Source: Halieaceae bacterium (GTDB lineage: Bacteria; Pseudomonadota; Gammaproteobacteria; Pseudomonadales; Halieaceae). From it: 15,241 nt of DNA. The notes under the pieces were generated by a model that saw only the letters and a list, made by a program, of their open reading frames with translations, was not told the origin of the DNA and ran no database searches. A program made the translations under genes and the position numbers. The stretch lies in assembly GCA_011523115.1 (NCBI GenBank), contig WTHO01000111.1:1-15241 (forward strand), read 5' to 3'. Positions 1 to 6,303 of this stretch are shown piece after piece (the stretch's first letter is position 1; each line of letters opens with the position of its first letter).

Positions 1-1781
1 TCGTGACGCGGCTCCATGACCGACCAGGAGACGTCGTCCAACGAACCTTCGATTGCGTCGACACGGCCTGGCGTAAATGGAATCGAAACCTCGACTCCGA
101 ACGCCTCTGCGGCTCGCTCTACACCGACGTTGCCCGCAAGGACAATCACGTCAGCCAGTGACACCTGTTTGCCACGCGACAAGCCGCTGTTGAAGTCGCC
201 CTGCACCTCCTCCAAGGCTGAAATCACCTCTGAGAGGGCATCGGGGTTATTGATCGCCCACTGATTCTGCGGCGCGAGTCGGATGCGAGCGCCATTAGCA
301 CCGCCGCGCATATCAGTGCCGCGATATGTCGAGGCAGAGGCCCACGCCGTGCTAACCAACTGAGTATCGGAAAGCCCACTCTCGGCGATCGCAGCCTTCA
401 GCTTGCGAATATCGCGATCACTGATCACATCGTAATCGCGCGCGGGCAGTGGGTCTTGCCAAGCGAGGGTTTCGGCAGGCACGTCATCTCCCAGATAGCG
501 AATCTTCGGGCCCATGTCGCGGTGAGTCAGCTTGAACCACGCTTTGGCAAACGCGAGCTCGAATTCCTCAGGGTTCTCGAGAAAACGCTGGGAAATCTCG
601 CGGTAGCTGGGGTCAAATTTCAACGACAGATCGGTCGTGAACATCACGGGCGCGTGACTGACGCCGTCGAGGTGCGCATCCGGGACGGTACCCGCGGCAG
701 CGCCATCCTTTGGTTGCCACTGCACTGCGCCCGCAGGGCTGCGGGTCTGCTCCCAGTCGTAAGCAAACAGGTTCGCCAGATACATAATCGACCACTGGGT
801 TGGCGTCGCCGTCCAGGCGCCCTCGAAACCCGAGGTCACTGTGTCCTCCGCATTTCCTTTACCGCAACTATTCTTCCATCCCATGCCCTGCTCAACGATG
901 GCCTCGCCAGTCGGTTCTGGCCCGACACAATCATCAGGCTTGTGGGCACCGTGTGCTTTGCCAAAGGAGTGCCCGCCTGCAATCAGCGCAACCGTCTCCT
1001 CGTCATTCATCGCCATACGTCCAAAAGTTTCGCGAATATCGTGTGCGGCGAGAACCGGGTCGGGGTTGCCATTAGGACCTTGTGGGTTCACGTAGATGAG
1101 ACCCATCTGCACCGCAGCCAGCCCTTTACGGAGTTGGCGTCCTTCGGCATAGCGCTCATCAGCCAACATTTTTGCCTCTGGACCCCAGTAAACCCACTCC
1201 GGCTCCCAGTCATCAGTGCGACCGCCGGCAAAACCAAATGTCTTGAAGCCCATATTTTCCATGGCCACATTCCCGGCAAGCACCATCAAATCAGCCCAGG
1301 AGATCTGGTTTCCGTACTTCTGCTTGATCGGCCAAAGCAACCGCCTGGCCTTGTCCAGGTTGCCGTTATCGGGCCAGCTGTTCAGCGGTTCAAACCGCTG
1401 CTGACCACCGTCTGCGCCTCCACGGCCGTCGGAAGTCCGATAGGTACCCGCGCTGTGCCAAGCCATACGAACAAAGAAAGGTCCGTAGTTACCATAGTCA
1501 GCAGGCCACCAGGGCTGCGATGTGGTCAGCGTGTCATCGATATCCGCTTTCAACGCCTCGAGATCCAGTCGAGCAAACTCCGCGGCGTAATCAAAATCAG
1601 CGCCCAAAGGATTGTTACTGCGCTCGTTCTGGCGCAACGGCGTCAGATCGAGGCTGGCAGGCCACCAGGCCTGAGTGCTTTTTGGCGTGCTGCGCGCCAT
1701 TGATTCAAACACCGGCAGAGCCACCAAAGTGGCTGCCAGTGCCGTATGCGCGAGCACTGTTTTCGTTAACGTGAGTTTCAT
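1..1781 (-). CDS. katG: Catalase-peroxidase KatG with predicted signal peptide, 3' end cut by the window edge
   Basis: Bifunctional haem enzyme that removes hydrogen peroxide by catalase and peroxidase chemistry. Reading from ATG 1781, 593 codons are visible and the frame is still open at base 1; the family is about 720-750 residues, so roughly 130-150 residues of the C-terminal domain are missing. Seen: distal site RMAWH with R105, W108, H109; Y230 in GLIYVNP and M256 in RMAMND, which with W108 would form the Met-Tyr-Trp adduct needed for catalase activity; proximal haem ligand H271 in [10 protein letters not shown]. The degenerate second domain follows and reads without frameshift to PGRVDA...WSVMEPRH. 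The N-terminus ([23 protein letters not shown], then SMA before RS) looks like a Sec signal peptide, so the enzyme is probably periplasmic, unlike the usual cytoplasmic KatG. An AGAGGA ribosome site (1789-1794) sits 7 nt upstream. A 186-bp gap separates it from the upstream gene on the same strand, so it probably has its own promoter. Family call near certain; export is inferred. Confidence 0.97.
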   Translation of the reverse strand, partial: MKLTLTKTVLAHTALAATLVALPVFESMARSTPKSTQAWWPASLDLTPLRQNERSNNPLGADFDYAAEFARLDLEALKADIDDTLTTSQPWWPADYGNYGPFFVRMAWHSAGTYRTSDGRGGADGGQQRFEPLNSWPDNGNLDKARRLLWPIKQKYGNQISWADLMVLAGNVAMENMGFKTFGFAGGRTDDWEPEWVYWGPEAKMLADERYAEGRQLRKGLAAVQMGLIYVNPQGPNGNPDPVLAAHDIRETFGRMAMNDEETVALIAGGHSFGKAHGAHKPDDCVGPEPTGEAIVEQGMGWKNSCGKGNAEDTVTSGFEGAWTATPTQWSIMYLANLFAYDWEQTRSPAGAVQWQPKDGAAAGTVPDAHLDGVSHAPVMFTTDLSLKFDPSYREISQRFLENPEEFELAFAKAWFKLTHRDMGPKIRYLGDDVPAETLAWQDPLPARDYDVISDRDIRKLKAAIAESGLSDTQLVSTAWASASTYRGTDMRGGANGARIRLAPQNQWAINNPDALSEVISALEEVQGDFNSGLSRGKQVSLADVIVLAGNVGVERAAEAFGVEVSIPFTPGRVDAIEGSLDDVSWSVMEPRH

Positions 1782-1809
1782 TAAGCTGTCCTCTAAAGAA
1801 AGAATCATT

Positions 1810-1839
1810 ACCCCGACCGTCACTTTAGCCAGTCGGAGT
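1810..1839 (-). other. Possible hairpin in the katG leader
   Basis: On the minus strand, arms ACTCCGAC (1832-1839) and GTCGGGGT (1810-1817) pair over 8 bp with one G-U wobble around a 14-nt loop. It ends about 28 nt before the katG ATG, just upstream of the ribosome site. No T-run follows, so it is not a convincing terminator. It may be a leader structure or chance. Confidence 0.2.
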
Positions 1840-1863
1840 CCACTTTTAAAAGCTGATTGTTTA

Positions 1864-1885
1864 GAAAAAATTGATCGATTTTTTC
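1864..1885. repeat. AT-rich imperfect palindrome upstream of katG
   Basis: A 22-bp inverted repeat with 11-nt arms and one mismatch: G, a run of six A, then TTGATCGA at the centre, a run of six T, then C. It lies 83-104 bp upstream of the katG start, in the only regulatory gap between katG and the DUF885 gene. It could be an operator for a peroxide- or metal-responsive repressor, or a weak terminator of the upstream gene. It does not match the spaced ATAG/CTAT pattern of OxyR sites, and I cannot name the regulator. Confidence 0.35.
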
Positions 1886-1967
1886 GATCTGTGAGTCCGT
1901 CCTTATGCCGGAGCGGGTTTTCAAGGTTTTCAGCCTATTAGCACCGAGGCGTTGCAAGGAACACAGG

Positions 1968-3878
1968 TCATGACTCTGAGAGGGTTCGCTGTATCAGTCC
2001 CTGAACATTGGCTTCAAGCTGATCCAGCGGGACCGCGCCTGAGCCTAGTACCGTATCGTGGAAGGCGCCGATATCGAACCGAGTACCCAACGTCTCCTCC
2101 GCCATCTCACGTAGTTCGACGATCCGCAGCTTGCCAATCATGTAAGCGGTTGCCTGGCCGGGCATGGCGATATAGCGCTCAATGGCGCGCTGACAGTCGT
2201 ATTCCGCGTTGGGCGTATTGGCCACGAGATAAGCAACTGCCTGCTCCCGCGTCCAGCGCTTGTAATGCAAGCCGGTATCAACAACCAGCCGTGCTGCCCG
2301 CCACAGCTCCATCGCCAGCCTGCCGAAGTTCGAGTAGGGGTCCTGATAAAAACCCATTTCCCGAGCCAGATACTCTGAATAAAGTCCCCAACCCTCGGTA
2401 AAAGCGGTGAACCCGGTGTGACGCTGGAAATCAGGCACATTAGCCAACTCGGCCGCTATCGCGCGTTGCAAATGATGGCCCGGTAGTCCCTCGTGAAATG
2501 CCAATGCCTCGAGGTCTGTGATGGGCATCGCGTCCATGTCGTGCAGGTTGGCGTAATAAATACCCGGACGGGAGCCGTCAGGGGGAGGACTCTGATAAAA
2601 GGCTTTACCTGCGGATTGCTCGCGGTATGGCTCAACCCGCTTAACAATTAATTCTGCTCGGGGTAGCACACCAAAGTAGTCCGGCAACTTCTCCGCCATG
2701 GCATCGATTGCCATTCGCGCGGCCGAGAGATAATCAGCACGCCCCTTCTCGGTATTGGGATAGCGAAGCTCGGGATTTTTTCGGACGCGATCGAGAAATG
2801 CACTGAGCTCACCCTGCTCACCGAGTTCAGCCATCACGGCACGCATTTCACCATGCAACCGCTCAACATTGGCAAGGCCTGCTTCATGGATGTCCTCGGG
2901 GCTCAGGTCGGTCGTTGTAAAAACACGCAAGCGATTGGCGTAGAAGGCGTCTCCGCTCGGGAATCGCCACACACCGTCCTCTGATCCAGCCATCCCCTGC
3001 TGTGCCTCGACTGCGGCGATCAATCGCTCATAGGCCGGCTTTACCGATGCTAACAGCGCCTTCCGCGCAGCTTGCCGCAGTCCGTCGGCAATAGCGGGCT
3101 CAAGATTGAGTCGCATCAGCTTGTCATTAAAGTCCTGCCAAATAACCGATGGCGTCTCCGTAGCATCAAACGGTGCTCCAGCAAGCACATTGCCCGCAGA
3201 TTCGACAATTTTGGGAATCATCCAGTCGACCAGATACATCCCCTTGTCAGCGCGAATACTGATTTGCTCAATAACGCCGTCGAAATATCGGGGTAAGTTA
3301 TTCAGTCGAGCAATGTAGTCAGCGGCGTCCCGCTCTGAATCGATAGTGTGCACATTAACCAGCAGGCTGATCGGACTAGTGTGAGGTCCACGATACTGAT
3401 GAATCACATAACGATGGTGGCGAAACGCTGCCCCGGCTAATGTGCGCTCAAGATCGAGTCGATAGAGGCGGTAAGAAAGTGTGCGATCCGGCGACAGCTG
3501 CGTGGTATCAATGGTGTCCATAAAAGCCAAACGTTGACGCGTGATTTCAAGCGATTCCAGCTGAAAAGACTCCGACACATCGTTCCACTGATCCTGCTGA
3601 TCTTTAACACCCAGGTAACTTGCACTCGCCGGGAAACGAGCCAGATCCTCTTCCCAGGTTGCAGCAAAGAAATCCTCCAACCGCGCTTGCTCTGCAGAAA
3701 TCGGCGCGTCAGTATCGGCGTCCGGTTTGATATTCGTTTCGGCCTCACCGCAGGATACCAGCGACATCACAATCACTAACCACAGCCCACGAAGTGGCTG
3801 CACCGCGTTACGGCGAACCGGTTTTGCCAGTGAACACCGGGCCGTACTGCATGCCCCAGCATGATGTGAGTTGGACAT
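1968..3878 (-). CDS. DUF885 family lipoprotein, HExxPGHH putative zinc peptidase
   Basis: A 636-residue protein of the DUF885 family, whose members are thought to be zinc-dependent carboxypeptidase-like enzymes; the substrate is unknown. Seen: a hydrophobic stretch (about 32-42) ending in lipobox LVSC with Cys43, so it should be a lipoprotein on the periplasmic face of a membrane. The signature AFHEGLPGHH (H462, E463, H468, H469) and a downstream TEGWGLYSEY (E495, E502) supply the likely metal ligands and catalytic glutamate. Length is normal for the family. Start chosen at ATG 3878 because AGGAGG (3884-3889) sits 5 nt upstream. The open frame extends to 4052, but that would place the LexA palindrome and the imuB start inside the gene. 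The gene is divergent from imuB and shares the 134-bp gap holding the LexA box, so SOS control is possible but unproven. It is followed on the same strand by katG after 186 bp. No obvious defect in the protein. Confidence 0.9.
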   Translation of the reverse strand: MSNSHHAGACSTARCSLAKPVRRNAVQPLRGLWLVIVMSLVSCGEAETNIKPDADTDAPISAEQARLEDFFAATWEEDLARFPASASYLGVKDQQDQWNDVSESFQLESLEITRQRLAFMDTIDTTQLSPDRTLSYRLYRLDLERTLAGAAFRHHRYVIHQYRGPHTSPISLLVNVHTIDSERDAADYIARLNNLPRYFDGVIEQISIRADKGMYLVDWMIPKIVESAGNVLAGAPFDATETPSVIWQDFNDKLMRLNLEPAIADGLRQAARKALLASVKPAYERLIAAVEAQQGMAGSEDGVWRFPSGDAFYANRLRVFTTTDLSPEDIHEAGLANVERLHGEMRAVMAELGEQGELSAFLDRVRKNPELRYPNTEKGRADYLSAARMAIDAMAEKLPDYFGVLPRAELIVKRVEPYREQSAGKAFYQSPPPDGSRPGIYYANLHDMDAMPITDLEALAFHEGLPGHHLQRAIAAELANVPDFQRHTGFTAFTEGWGLYSEYLAREMGFYQDPYSNFGRLAMELWRAARLVVDTGLHYKRWTREQAVAYLVANTPNAEYDCQRAIERYIAMPGQATAYMIGKLRIVELREMAEETLGTRFDIGAFHDTVLGSGAVPLDQLEANVQGLIQRTLSES

Positions 3879-3901
3879 AGGCGCCTCCTGATCGAATTGG
3901 C

Positions 3902-3933
3902 CTGCAAAAGGCAGTAGCCCACTATTTTTGCAG
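3902..3933. repeat. Inverted repeat in the leader of the DUF885 gene
   Basis: Arms CTGCAAAA (3902-3909) and TTTTGCAG (3926-3933) match perfectly over 8 bp, with an inner 3-bp pairing (AGT 3913-3915 with ACT 3921-3923). It lies 24-55 nt upstream of the DUF885 start, between that start and the LexA box. It could be a leader hairpin or an operator. No T-run in the right place supports a terminator. Confidence 0.3.
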
Positions 3934-3982
3934 AATTGAACGCCTTGCGGGCTATCGTCCGAAGCGGAGCAGAGCCCCATAA

Positions 3983-4002
3983 TACTGTATAAAAATACAG
4001 TA
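3983..4002. promoter_or_regulatory. LexA (SOS) box upstream of imuB, in a 15-bp perfect inverted repeat
   Basis: Half-sites CTGT (3985-3988) and ACAG (3997-4000) are separated by 8 AT bases, flanked by TA on each side. This is the gammaproteobacterial LexA operator CTGT-N8-ACAG, TA-flanked as in the best sites. The symmetry runs well beyond the operator: bases 3976-3990 are the perfect reverse complement of 3995-4009 around a 4-A centre. A -10-like TATAAA (3988-3993) lies inside, so LexA binding would block imuB transcription. The box ends 10 bp before the imuB ATG, and the same gap holds the divergent start of the DUF885 lipoprotein gene at 3878. Confidence 0.9.
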
Positions 4003-4012
4003 TTATGGGTTG

Positions 4013-5521
4013 ATGTCTCTCTGGCTTTGTCTTCGTTTCGAATTACTACCACTGGAAGCCCTGCTCACACAGCAGGGTCAACCTGATGACACCGCCGTCA
4101 TCATTGCGGCCCAACGACGCGTCTTAATCTGTGATGAACGAGCGAGCCTCTGTGGGGTACTACCTGAGCAAAGCATCAGTACAGCACAAGCGCTACTCGT
4201 AGATACCCAGCACTGTGTACTCGAGCGCTCCCGGGAGACGGAAGAAGCACTACTGGAGCAGCTCAGCATCTGGGCTTACGGTCTGTCGCCTCACCTGCAA
4301 CGCTGGCGTGATGATGCACTGATGATTGAAATTGGCGGCTGCCTGAGATTACACCGCGGCCTCGATGCATTGTTGGCCCACATCGATATCGAGATGCGCT
4401 TCCGTGGCCTGACCATCGCGATCGGGATCGCCGAGACCTGTCACGCGGCTTGGTTGTTGAGCCATACGGAAAGATGTATCGCTTGCCAGCCCGAACAACC
4501 TCTTACTGAACGTTTGGCACCACTACCGTTACATCTGATCGCAGTTGATTTTCCTCAGGTGATCAGGCGACTTGAGAAAACCGGCATACGCGAATTTCGG
4601 CAACTACTGGGTATTTCTCCCGCCGCACTGGGTAAACGTTGTGGGGAGCCTTTTCTTAAATGGATCAATCAATTGACGGGTAGCCAGCCGGAGCCCAGCG
4701 TGACCTACCAGCCTCCCGAGCGTTTTGAAGATACACTCTGGTTCGGGTTCGACGTACAGAACCGGCAAGAACTTTATCCAGCCATGCAGCGCCTGTTGAC
4801 ACACTTTTGCCAGTTTCTGACAAACACACAACTCACCAGCAACATCATTGAATGGCGTTACCGACAGCCCAATCATCTGCAGTCACAGCCTGATCAAACA
4901 AAGCCTTTATCGGTAACAACGGCAAATGGGCGACAGAGCTTCTCTGGAGCTACACTCAAGGTTTCTTCCGATACGGCACAAAATAACGCCCAGCTCTGGT
5001 TCGAGCTATCGTGCTTACAGCTTGACAATCAGCATCTGCCAGAGGGCATTGAAGGTCTCAGCTTGATTGTCGAGCACTTGCAGAGGCGCACCGTAGCGCC
5101 TGATGATTTATTTCATGTCGGCGCCAATCCAGCATCCCGACATGAACTGGTTGATCGACTGCGCAGCAGGCTGGGGCTACAAGCTGTTGGCCATCTGGAT
5201 TACCGTTACGAGCACTTACCCGAAGCATCGGTAATCGAAACTCACACGCTCTCTGCGCAGAAAAGTAGTGGCCATCACTCTTTGCAGCAACGGCCATTCT
5301 GGTTATTACCGGCACCTCAACCTATCCATCAAACTGCAGGGCAGCTTTACTGGAATGGGCCGCTGAGTGTCATTCACGGGCCGGAACGCATTGAGGATCG
5401 CTGGTGGAAAACCCCTGTCAGCCGCGATTACTACGTGGCCTGCACCCCACAGAAACAGCCAATTTGGATATATCAGGATCGATACAATCGACGCTGGTAT
5501 TTACATGGGCTCTTTGCCTGA
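4013..5521 (+). CDS. imuB: ImuB, Y-family polymerase-like SOS mutagenesis protein
   Basis: A 502-residue ImuB, the catalytically dead Y-family polymerase relative that bridges the beta clamp, ImuA and DnaE2 during damage-induced mutagenic synthesis. Seen: N-terminal SLWLCLRF, where true Y-family polymerases carry the DxD metal motif; a motif III equivalent DDALMIEIGG (about 100-109) in which the catalytic Glu is replaced by Ala; the family's RLRSRLG block (about 382-388); and the characteristic end WYLHGLFA. No canonical QLxLF clamp motif is seen; the nearest is DDLF at 364-367, where ImuB proteins often carry one. Start: ATG 4013 (an in-frame TTG at 4010 is possible), with only a weak GGG upstream. 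Control by LexA is strongly implied by the box 10 bp upstream. Odd: no imuA precedes it, and dnaE2 is not in the same transcription unit. It is convergent with the lipocalin gene, 67 bp away. Confidence 0.92.
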   Translation: MSLWLCLRFELLPLEALLTQQGQPDDTAVIIAAQRRVLICDERASLCGVLPEQSISTAQALLVDTQHCVLERSRETEEALLEQLSIWAYGLSPHLQRWRDDALMIEIGGCLRLHRGLDALLAHIDIEMRFRGLTIAIGIAETCHAAWLLSHTERCIACQPEQPLTERLAPLPLHLIAVDFPQVIRRLEKTGIREFRQLLGISPAALGKRCGEPFLKWINQLTGSQPEPSVTYQPPERFEDTLWFGFDVQNRQELYPAMQRLLTHFCQFLTNTQLTSNIIEWRYRQPNHLQSQPDQTKPLSVTTANGRQSFSGATLKVSSDTAQNNAQLWFELSCLQLDNQHLPEGIEGLSLIVEHLQRRTVAPDDLFHVGANPASRHELVDRLRSRLGLQAVGHLDYRYEHLPEASVIETHTLSAQKSSGHHSLQQRPFWLLPAPQPIHQTAGQLYWNGPLSVIHGPERIEDRWWKTPVSRDYYVACTPQKQPIWIYQDRYNRRWYLHGLFA

Positions 5522-5588
5522 GTGGCCATCGTCTGCTGAGTAAAACCCTGCGACCAATCCTCAAGCGATAACGGCGGACTCAGCGCTA

Positions 5589-6149
5589 TCAGAGGTTGCC
5601 CGCTATCGCCTCAGCAGGTTTATCCAACCAGATGAGATCGGCCGAATCGAAGCCCAATTCGACGATCGTTTCCAGAAACTCGGCGCGTAACGTTTCGCTC
5701 ACCTGAGGAGTTCGGGCGAGAAACCATAAATAGCTACGATTAAAGCCTGACACAAAGGCATAGTCGTAGTCCTCCCCCAGTTCAAAAACAACATAGCTCC
5801 CATAAAATGGACCAAAGAAAGACACCTTCAAGTGCGCGATATCAGGAGATTGGACAAAGCGCGCGACACCATTGGCTTCTCGCCACTCACCCTCGTCGCT
5901 ATCGAACCCACGATTTAATACTGCAATACTGCCGTCAGGGTTAACGCTATAGGTTGCGCTGACGTCGCTCAAACCGTGCTCAAAGCTGTGGTCCAAACGC
6001 GCGATTTCATACCAGGTACCAAGATAGCGGTTTTGATCAAACCCCGTAACAGGCTCAATGCCATCAGGCACCCCGGTACACCCCGCCAGATAGAAGCAAA
6101 GCACTCCCATCAGCATGTGTCGGATACACCGTAAACCAATAACTCCCAT
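5589..6149 (-). CDS. blc: Blc-type outer-membrane lipocalin lipoprotein
   Basis: A 186-residue bacterial lipocalin. The family is anchored in the outer membrane and binds fatty acids or lysophospholipids, often under envelope stress. Seen: lipobox YLAGC with Cys24, the lipocalin signature LGTWYEIARLDHSFE (G44, W46), the block LKVSFFGPFYGSYVVFEL typical of Blc, and the late YLWFLARTP strand. Start chosen at ATG 6149 because GGGGGAAG (6152-6159) lies 2-9 nt upstream and this places the signal peptide at the N-terminus; the frame opens to 6254 and ATG 6116 is a less supported alternative. It lies between imuB and dnaE2 on the opposite strand, converging on imuB and diverging from dnaE2, and splits what is usually a continuous operon. 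The LexA box of dnaE2 is 128 bp upstream of its start, so SOS induction is conceivable; I see no separate promoter with confidence. Confidence 0.93.
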   Translation of the reverse strand: MGVIGLRCIRHMLMGVLCFYLAGCTGVPDGIEPVTGFDQNRYLGTWYEIARLDHSFEHGLSDVSATYSVNPDGSIAVLNRGFDSDEGEWREANGVARFVQSPDIAHLKVSFFGPFYGSYVVFELGEDYDYAFVSGFNRSYLWFLARTPQVSETLRAEFLETIVELGFDSADLIWLDKPAEAIAGNL

Positions 6150-6247
6150 CGCTTCCCCCGGGATAGAAAACAATAACCAGGTATGTCTCTGGTTATTGCG
6201 CGCTGCAGTTTGTGTAAAACGCGAGTCTACGCTATTCGTCACCATAC

Positions 6248-6277
6248 TTTTCAAATAGGCCTCCGCCTCGCTAGAAT
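6248..6277 (+). promoter_or_regulatory. Candidate dnaE2 promoter
   Basis: TTTTCA (6248-6253) and TAGAAT (6272-6277) are separated by 18 bp and match the sigma-70 -35 and -10 elements at about 4/6 and 5/6. The predicted start of transcription, near 6284, falls inside the LexA box, as expected for an SOS-repressed promoter, and would give a leader of about 20 nt. An alternative -10, TATACA (6288-6293), would make the message almost leaderless. Confidence 0.4.
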
Positions 6278-6296
6278 ACTGTTTATTTATACAGTA
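6277..6296. promoter_or_regulatory. LexA (SOS) box upstream of dnaE2
   Basis: CTGT (6279-6282) and ACAG (6291-6294) are separated by 8 AT bases. The flanks are symmetrical (AATA before, TATT after), so dyad symmetry covers 6275-6298. This is a strong gammaproteobacterial LexA operator. It ends 7 bp before the dnaE2 GTG and lies in the gap shared with the divergent lipocalin gene. Confidence 0.92.
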
Positions 6297-6303
6297 TTTT
6301 TTT

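Noticed and set aside
456..1703. A 415-codon open frame on the plus strand opposite katG
   Set aside because: The minus strand encodes katG with all active-site residues in one frame; the plus-strand translation is Arg/Pro/His-rich and resembles no family, a typical shadow of a high-GC gene.
3879..4052. Extension of the DUF885 gene to a start at 4052
   Set aside because: It would run through the LexA palindrome and into imuB, and would put about 58 residues before the signal peptide. ATG 3878 has an ideal ribosome site.
5535..5584. 7-bp inverted repeat (GCTGAGT / ACTCAGC) between imuB and blc as a bidirectional terminator
   Set aside because: The loop is 36 nt and no T-run follows either arm, so stability would be low; chance is likely.
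6150..6254. Extension of the lipocalin to a start at 6254
   Set aside because: It would place 35 residues ahead of the signal peptide and bring the start close to the dnaE2 promoter; ATG 6149 has a good ribosome site and gives a normal lipoprotein.
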